Assembly (NCBI GenBank): GCA_963691815.1 | Contig: OY829648.1 | Span: 9,681,889 to 9,745,888 of the forward strand | DNA length: 64,000 nt | Origin: Echiichthys vipera | Lineage: Eukaryota; Chordata; Actinopteri; Perciformes; Trachinidae | Reading direction: 5' to 3' | In this document: positions 55,849 through 64,000 of the stretch, piece after piece | Layout of the letters: each line of letters starts with the position of its first letter | Numbering within the stretch: position 1 is the stretch's first letter | Program-made: the position numbers and the translations under genes | Notes under the pieces: model-generated | What the model saw: the letters and a program-made list of their open reading frames with translations, nothing else | What the model was told of the DNA's origin: nothing | Databases searched by the model: none

Positions 55849-56893
55849 CGCCTTCACACAAAGCTGTAGTTTGAAGAACATAGTGTTTGGTTTTGTTTGT
55901 GTACTTTGCTTTATTTAGGAAAAATAGAAATATGCATAACACTTATAATGTATAGTTTAAAATATGTTGCTGTCAGTTCCTGTGTTGTTTCCCACCCTGC
56001 TTTACCTCACACTGTGTATTAGCGCTACATAGCAGCAAGAAGCCCCACAACTATTCTCGTAATACATCCTTGGCTTTAACGACTGGATCCGGTGTAGCAG
56101 TCGATCTGTACAGATTTGAGTTGCTTTAGTAAATGTGTGCAGTTTAGTAGTTGGAGACCTGTGGGAAAAATTCCCCCTTCACCACAAAAAAAAAAGTAAA
56201 AATTTGAAGTTACGCAATTTTTTAAGTCTCCAGCCATGGAGAAACCAAACATCTGATCTGCCTGAACTCTTAAGTAAGGATGCTCTTCTTTTTTTCCAGA
56301 CTCTGTCACTCAGAGCTCTCTCAGCTGACAGATTCCCTTTACAGATAAAGCCTGGGGATCTCCAGCCAGATACTCTGTCACTAGAAAGCGTTTTTTCCCA
56401 CAGATTACATCAGTCTTGGTTTTAAACAGCCCGCAAAACAGGCACAGAGACACACATACAAGATGATCCCAGCATCGCCTATCAGTAGCCAGCTTTAAGA
56501 AGGCGTAAAGCCATGTGTGGTGAAGGGGTTAAATTTCACTGAGCCCTTGCTTCCCATTCGGCCGCTCTAGAGGACTTCTGTGTGTAATTATTTAAAGGCC
56601 TTGTACTACAGCCTACATCAGGAGCACGCACAGAAAGGGAGGGGAAGATAGAAGAAAGGACGGTTGGGTGGAGGGATAGAGGGAGGGATCAGGCTCCTGC
56701 TGAGAGAGAGTAAAGCTTTCCAAGTTGGTTCTACGCTGAAAAAGGCGGTGGGGGTGAAATACACGATGTGTGTTACCTCCATGTTGCCCTGCTGTGAGGC
56801 TGCAATAGTCTACAGCCAACAGCTGGCTCCCGGGATCAGCTACAGGGATGAACTAACTCCCTGTGAAATCAGAAATGAACCAACAGCCCCACT

Positions 56894-56910
56894 GCACGCA
56901 CGCACGCACG

Positions 56911-56941
<31 letters not shown>

Positions 56942-56959
56942 TGACACACACACACATAC
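56894..56959. repeat. Compound (GCAC)n(CA)n microsatellite
   Basis: Four GCAC units lead into CA units with a CTGA interruption. Confidence 0.94.
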
Positions 56960-57253
56960 ATCAGCGCTAGTCAGGCTGCTAATTCTGATGCAACAACCTG
57001 GAGCTAGAATGCTCCAATGATGATAAACAAACAACATTTTGGATGGGGAGGGATGGATGGAGGGCTGGATGGAGAGAAGGAGAGAGGAAGGGAGAGAGTG
57101 TGGCAGTGCTGGGCAAATAAGACTCAGGGGCTTTTTTTCCTTACATGAGATAGTTTCGGTTCTTTTAAAATGTATGTTTGAAGTTGGGGCTCAGTTGAAC
57201 ACAAGCTGTTTGAAAAAGACTGATGCAAGAGTGGAGCAGGAGATGAGAGAGGC

Positions 57254-57257
<4 letters not shown>

Positions 57258-57284
<27 letters not shown>
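57258..57284. repeat. (GA)13 microsatellite
   Basis: Uninterrupted GA within a purine-rich stretch. Confidence 0.94.
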
Positions 57285-57287
<3 letters not shown>

Positions 57288-57479
57288 AGAGGTTGGGAGA
57301 AGACAGAAAGGATCCATGAGAAAAACATGCGCGGACACAGTGAGACAAATATATGGAAAGAGCATGAGGTTATATTGCAAAACCAAGATCATAGACAGAG
57401 AAAGACAGAAAGGAGGCCTCCAGTGGTACGAGGTGGATGTTGCAGCAGAAATTCAATATGCAGAAAATATGAACTGAGA

Positions 57480-57496
57480 TTTTTTTTTTTTTTTTT
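57480..57496. repeat. Poly-T run, 17 bases
   Basis: Homopolymer. It could be the tail of a minus-strand retroposed sequence, but no SINE body is recognised next to it. Confidence 0.85.
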
Positions 57497-57733
57497 AAAT
57501 GAATGAAGAAATTGAGGACCAAATAGGTTAGCCTGGGTGAGGTAGAACCCTCTGAAATAGACACATTACTATTCTAATCCTTTCTTCAAAAGAGACACAA
57601 AGGGGATAAGCATGAAACCTATTCTGATGACATAAAATATGATTCAACATAGATTCAGTTCTTGTTTAAAAGGACTCTCATGTGGGAAGGTCAAAGACGA
57701 CAAAGTGTCTTCTTTTCTGTCAACCATCCAAAG

Positions 57734-57735
<2 letters not shown>

Positions 57736-57788
<53 letters not shown>

Positions 57789-57826
57789 GCAAACACACAC
57801 ACACCCAAACACACACACACACACAC
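57736..57826. repeat. (CA)n microsatellite, 91 bp
   Basis: CA with CGCACGCAAAC and CCAAAC interruptions. Confidence 0.96.
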
Positions 57827-58611
57827 TTCTGCGACACTTTAATCAGAGCGTGGCATGCTCTCAGTCCAGACAAAGCCCAATCAGGGCGGTGATAATTTGG
57901 CCTCTCCTTCAATCAGCAGCACCGTAATTGCATCAGTCACAATCTCCATTTCATCTTTCATCTTTGTGTGGCGGACAAGAGACAGAAGGACATTCTGAGG
58001 CTCAGGCCTTTCACTAAAACAGACAACCAGCAAATCCAGGGGAACAGAGAAGGAGAACAATACAACAAATTGTTGTCATTTCAATATGGCTCACTGAAGT
58101 CCTCCCTAGTATGAGCATTCATGGAGAAAAACTGTATATTTTGCTTCTTAAGATGGTTTTTATACATAGAAAATGGCCTTAGTATATAAAAACATGTATA
58201 ACTTAAGTGTATAACGTATTGAAAAAAATGCCAGTCTATACAGGTAGACTTTAGGTTAAAAATATTCATATAACCAGTAATCTACGACATGCATTAGCAG
58301 TGGAACACATCAGTAAAAAAATATGTATAAAGATACCATGCCGTGATCTATCAAGTCAAAGCTTTGATACCAAAAGTAGAGTATGATGATGACAATAACA
58401 ATAAACGCAATTTTCAGTAGCACTCCACGCAATAATGAGAAAGAGCAAGATAAGGAAGAGCGCAAGACAGAATAATTGAAAATGAGAAATGAGTGAGTGA
58501 AGATCGGAAGAAAGAAAAAGAAAGGAGGAGAGAAAGAGTGATAGATAAAGACGGAAAAAAGGACTGCTCATGACTTCCATTGTCGATTGGTAGAATTAGA
58601 CATAAACATAC

Positions 58612-58631
58612 ATATATATATATATATATAT
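58612..58631. repeat. (AT)10 microsatellite
   Basis: Uninterrupted AT. Confidence 0.92.
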
Positions 58632-59591
58632 GTTATGCATGTTATGTAATGCATTTGGCATGTAAGTGAAATTAGCCTGTGAATGATTTATGGGAGATTT
58701 GAGGCGAGGCATTGAGAGAGAGGAATTTTTTCTTTATTAAAGATCAGGGTAGATCAGAAGATGAGGATTCATGCCTTGATCTATTAGCTACACAAGGTGC
58801 ACATTCATTTACAGGGACTTAGTTTTAAATGCTGATTATTAATTTCACAAAATGTTCCAACAAGGAATTTAGCCTGCTGGCCCGCATTTCAAAAAAGAGC
58901 GGATTCAAGGCCACGGGAAAGGCAGCCCCACCTGGACTGAGACAGTCCCTCGCCTTGTTTGAAGGAAATGAACAGATTTGTCAGTGGTGTGAAGGAAACA
59001 TAGGTGATTAGTGCCTCACACACAAAGGGGAGCTGCAATGCTGCACAAATTAGGAGAGTGATGCTTGGGAGATGAAAACAAACCTGATCAACTGATACAT
59101 CTGTGATAGCACTCATGCCGAACACACACAAATCTTCTCAGACAGAGACACACACATTAAGTGTCTCTTCTCTCCCGCCTGTGCATAACCAAAAACAAGA
59201 CAAGCTTGTCTGCCTGTCCCAACTAATGGATCAATGTTGGGCAGTATAGCTAAAAGCAGACAGATGGATCAATTCAGATGATCTATGAAACTTATTAGTA
59301 ATGACATTTATGAATATTTTATGGAAGGTAGAGAATGTCATCATAAATTTTTATATAAGGAAATGAGGCAGGAATATAAAACAAACAGCATTAAACATTG
59401 AACGTGGCCCCCATGTCAAGAGGATTGTGTCCAGAATAATGGGTGAGTTAACGGGGAAGAGGGGGCATAATAAAAAAAAAGAGACTACAATCAGTCGCCC
59501 CGGATATTTCTGCTTCTTGAAGAGATGGATAGGTCGAGCCAGTGTGTCTAACGACCATTAAAGGAGAGGCCAGGGATCACTATGGCGGAAC

Positions 59592-59745
<154 letters not shown>

Positions 59746-60586
59746 TGGGTGTTAAGAGGGGTTCCTAAAAAGTAAGGGCCATCATCATTTATTCATTTAT
59801 TGATTTGATCTCACGAGTTGTGTTGTTCTCTTGTACTGCGTTCAAAATTAAAGCCAACAAAACATTTTACATTCAATACGACCTCATTCTCGCATTCACA
59901 TGCATTTATATCAGTTTCATGAACATCGAGAGGTGCCAGCCGGTACACTGAGGCTCAGAACAGCTGGGATACACTCCACCACATGGAAACGAGGGACACC
60001 TGATCCACCACTTCAGACCACACCACACTGAATACTTCTTCTGCATGCCCTGTAGAGAAAGCCTACTCTTTCCTAACAAAAACTAGTACTACTGGTGCTT
60101 AGGGCTTTCCAGATTCTTCTCACAACTTTGGCTCACCTTCTTCAATCCATATTTACACGACAGCGAGTGGAACGGTGTGTATCCTCCCTGTGTATCCCTG
60201 ACATATCAGGTGAACTTTTTAAAAAGAACAGCTGATCCCCAGCTGGCCAGGCAAAAGTAGAGATAAAGAGACATTGCTCATTTTCGTTCAGATGGCACTC
60301 AAGCAAAGACACTATAAATACAGGTTGAGGGGCTGACATTTTTACTCCAGACCATAGTCAAAGTGCAGCAGCCGAAGTAGCACGTAGTGATGTCCTTGCC
60401 TCAGTTAGTGTATATCACTTTAAAGAGGCTATATTTTGCCATTTAGCGCTGACGTGAGCAGATTTCGTAGGGACAGGAGAGGCATGGAACATCTGGATAG
60501 CGTTTAGGCTGTTTATAAAGACAGGAAGTCCTCTCTGACCTGTTTTTCACACTTCATTTAATGCCATGGATTGATGTCAAATCCCT

Positions 60587-60588
<2 letters not shown>

Positions 60589-60636
<48 letters not shown>
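60589..60636. repeat. (GT)24 microsatellite
   Basis: Uninterrupted, only 67 bp from the CA tract at 60704-60738, an obvious potential hairpin. Confidence 0.96.
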
Positions 60637-60637
<1 letters not shown>

Positions 60638-60703
60638 CAGACTAGGCGCATATGCAGACATTACCATAAGGAGAAAAAGCTACCATGCCATTCACACATA
60701 TGC

Positions 60704-60738
60704 CCACACACACAGACACATACACACACACACACACC
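60704..60738. repeat. (CA)n microsatellite, interrupted
   Basis: CA units with GA and TA interruptions, inverted relative to 60589-60636. Confidence 0.93.
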
Positions 60739-61133
60739 ACTGTAGATGCTAAACAAAAGCTCTAAATTTTAACTACATTTGACATCCCACAACTTAACAT
60801 TACTGGGCAGCCTAATTATTGTCCATGCGCATGCAGCTCTGAAGGAGTGTGCGGCTTTGGAGTGTCTTTCCTTCTGCCAGTGACAGTTGGTTTGTCAGGG
60901 GCCAGGCAGAAGAATAGCATGTGGCCAAGGGGGAGGTGATTAGCATTCACATGGCACCTGTTGCCAGCCAGTGTGCCCATGCAGGCTACAGATAATTACA
61001 GTGATTTTGTGGAGGAGAGGAGTGCAGGGGTAATTGTAGTCTTGGCAGAGCAAAGAGAGAGAGGAGAGAAAGGAGGACAGCACTTTCACTATCTCACGCC
61101 ACAGAGCTGTTGACGAACATGCTCGCGTGCACC

Positions 61134-61141
61134 GCACACAG

Positions 61142-61175
<34 letters not shown>

Positions 61176-61190
61176 ATGCACACAAACACA
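61134..61190. repeat. (CA)n microsatellite, interrupted
   Basis: CA with CG, TG and AAAC interruptions. Confidence 0.94.
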
Positions 61191-62135
61191 ACTATAATAC
61201 TGGCTGAAGCTGAGGGCCACACAGAAGCAAGCATACAAACACATACACACAAGTAAAAACCATAATTAAGCCTTGGTTGCCATAGCAACACCTTGCTGGA
61301 CGGATGATAGTGTTAGGCTAAAGCAGCGCAAACATTTAGAATGGTAATCAGAAGACCTAATGGCACTGATGTCTGCAGGGCTGCTGTAAGTAGACCTGCC
61401 AGGACTCTCACGTCTTCGCCATAGATCTGCTTTAATAACAAAAAACAACCCTCAGCCATAAAACACTTGCCTCTGCTCACTCACTTAGCAGGCCTGTTGT
61501 GCCATCACTTCAGCCATTACAAATTATGTTATTTAGTAAACGTCTGCTGCGACACCCGAGGGATGGCAGCAGGGGTGGGAGTAGGGGTGGGTGAAGGGAA
61601 CCTATAATATTACATAAAGCGTTAGCACGGTGTAAAGCTTCAATGATTGGTGTTAAGGTTTTCATTACACAAAATGAGTAATTGCTTGTCATTTGGAGCT
61701 GGCATATCCCACAATCATCCTCACTTCTGTGCCATCAATCAAGCGTTTAAGTGCTGATGACTCGGCTCACATTTAAAGCAGGGCAGCCGAGCCACAATGC
61801 ACTGGGGAAACTCATTGTTTGCTTCGTTACTCCTCAGAGCTCTGCTACTGTGTGCGTGTGCATTCCCGTGTTTGTATGTGTGTGTCGTTTGTCAGTGTGC
61901 TTATGTGTGCGGAGGAGAAATAAGATCGGATGTGGTCTTGCTTTCCTAAGTAGCACTTCATTTCTCAGTCCATAATATGTCAGGCAGTGCTGTGATGAAA
62001 GCTCACAGAGCATACCTGGGGGCATGGACAATAAACTCTACTGTAAAGTTTTAGAGCGCTATTAATTTTTTAATATTCATCTAAATTTATTATTTTAATA
62101 AATATATGTGTGCCATGTTTCACTTACTATTATAT

Positions 62136-62153
62136 GGGGGGGGGGGGGGGGGG
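62136..62153. repeat. Poly-G run, 18 bases
   Basis: Uninterrupted G in an otherwise AT-rich patch. Confidence 0.9.
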
Positions 62154-62944
62154 CTGTCTATTGTTGCCCCACCTGACCAATGAGGAATTATTTATTTAGT
62201 TAATTTGTTATTAATTAGATTTATAGATACAAAAATAAACTTTAAAAAATAAGATATAAATAATGTCCCTTTTTCAAGTATAGTTCAAGCATTTTATGTT
62301 GTATTATTATTTTATTAGATTGTTTCTTTTCATAGTTGTTTTTTTAAAGACAGCGCATTATTCACTTCAGTTGAACACATCTAAGAACCGACCGCAGACA
62401 AAACAACACACAGTCGAAACAATATTTAAGTTCTTCGGAAGAGACGAACACCATCATTCTGGCAACCGAGGCCGTGCAGACGCTGCCTCTGGACCACCAG
62501 AGAATCGCAGGAGTTGACCAAGTAAACACTACGGCCTAGCTAGCCATCTCTCGCATATCATTGGTCAAATCAGCTACCTGCCTGCTGCTAAAGTTGGAGT
62601 GCACTCGTATTCCAACCTACACGGTAAATGTACTGAAACGGCCCGGTACACACAAGTGACTATGTCAACTCTTAAAAAGTAGGTGTTAACAAAACGTATA
62701 TACAAAATACATACATGGATGTATTTTGATGTTTATGCTAGATTAGATAAAATAGATGTGAATCTAAAGGATATATGAAAATAAGACTAATTGGATTTCA
62801 GTCACAGGAATATTATCCTGACAATAGATACTTTTCAATTAACTCTGCCCCCATACGTGTGTAGTCTGCGTGCAAAAAGCAGATGAAGACTTACTGGGAC
62901 TGACTTAGAAATGTAATAAGCTCCTCGTTGACTGTAAATTAGGA

Positions 62945-62945
<1 letters not shown>

Positions 62946-63005
<60 letters not shown>
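62946..63005. repeat. (CA)30 microsatellite
   Basis: Uninterrupted CA over 60 bp. Confidence 0.97.
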
Positions 63006-63007
<2 letters not shown>

Positions 63008-63239
63008 ATTTGGATGAAGCTGTTTGAGTTTGGCTACAAATTTGCCCCATCTGTACCAACACAGCTCAGCGGTCTGGGAGTTGTGGTTAGGTATCATTGC
63101 TTATACCCTTGTGCATGACCAGCAGGACATGGGAGGAAACAGGGAGGAAACAACACCCCCCCACCCCACGCCAAACACCCTTCTCCCCAATCTGCGGGTG
63201 AGCGGCAGAGGGCAGAGTGGGACATGAGATGAAAAGAAG

Positions 63240-63260
63240 GAGGGGGGAGGGGGGGGGGGG
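63240..63260. repeat. G-rich run
   Basis: aggaggggggagg followed by 12 G. Confidence 0.85.
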
Positions 63261-64000
63261 AGCACACCACGCCAGTCAACCAAATGATTTGCTCAGTAAA
63301 GTAAAACTCAAGTGGAACAACAGCTAACTCTCCAGTGGAGCCCGAGCCATCATCTCTCTCTCCCTCTCCCCCCTCATCTCCCTCTCCCTCATCCCCCCTT
63401 TGCTCCCGATTCCCAACAAATCTCAAGCTTGGTTTGACAGCAATAAAGTGTGCTGCTCAGGCAGAGAGAGCTAGTAATATACTTTTTTCATACAGATCAT
63501 TTTGGACTGAGATATAGCCAGAAGGCAGCAGATGAATATAGTGTACAAAACGATGACAAGAAATGAGTCACAAACGAGAGAGGAAGACAAAGATAGATGG
63601 ACAACAAGGGACTTACACAACAACATGAAATATTCTAAGACCGTATTAGTGCAAAGTTATTACCATGAACATTTGATTTAATACTTTATGCTATAGCCTA
63701 TAAACAACCATCATTCACAATCTGAAAAAAGACTGTGTATTCTAATTGTATCAGAACTGCAGCCACCTTGTTTGCAGTAACCCGCTCAGTCAGCTTCTCT
63801 GCTTAGTTGTGCAGTGTGCAAGCTGCTCCTCTTTGTTTATCCACTATGCACTAGCACCACGTTGAGAGATGTCTGAAAAAGTTATTCTCCTGCTGTAAGA
63901 ACGGCGGATAGACGGGCAGACGGACAGGCAGCATGAAACTGAACTAGAGCCCAGGGCCAGGGCAAAGTAAACAGGTATTCATAGCCAGTACACAGTCAAA

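Noticed and set aside
57039..57506. 155-codon plus-strand frame
   Set aside because: Dominated by Arg-Glu runs from GA-rich low-complexity DNA.

Overview
The window looks like a piece of a spiny-rayed teleost fish genome. It is AT-leaning, full of very long CA/GT microsatellites, and carries several short non-autonomous transposon families that I recognise from perciform-type fish. It has no bacterial or viral gene architecture. Almost every long open frame is a by-product of simple repeats such as poly-HT or poly-CV translations of CA/GT tracts.

The one coding feature I can defend is a 49-nt exon on the minus strand at 8884-8932. It encodes MTRPIQVKPADSESRG, the end of RRM1 and start of the linker of a CELF (Bruno-like/CUG-BP-like) RNA-binding protein of the CELF3-6 subgroup, most like CELF5 or CELF4. 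It has a CTAAC branch-point candidate, a polypyrimidine tract ending in ctcctccag, and a GT donor. Its length is the conserved 49 nt I recall for this exon in the family. The rest of the window is best read as two large introns of that gene: at least 8.9 kb on the 3' side (1-8883) and at least 55 kb on the 5' side (8933-64000). I looked for the neighbouring exons by their expected peptides and did not find them.

Layout: 1-8.9 kb holds a paired GT/CA tract, an exact 66-bp duplication (3714 and 4501), an inverted-repeat element (4841-5430) and a MITE (8356-8650) only 233 bp from the exon. 9-20 kb holds a 543-bp TIR element (12790-13332) and a mosaic of three transposon-derived pieces (18079-18888). 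20-36 kb holds giant CA/GT tracts and a 340-bp TIR element with a perfect 10-bp target-site duplication (30371-30710). 36-48 kb holds a further repeat, a nearly complete 770-bp palindrome (42111-42881), a 162-bp GT tract and a 26-base poly-C run. 48-64 kb is mostly featureless intron with more CA/GT tracts and one older repeat near 51.4 kb.

Because CELF proteins bind GU-rich RNA and the gene is on the minus strand, every plus-strand CA tract would be a UG repeat in the pre-mRNA. Self-binding in these introns is therefore a testable idea, but it is inference only.
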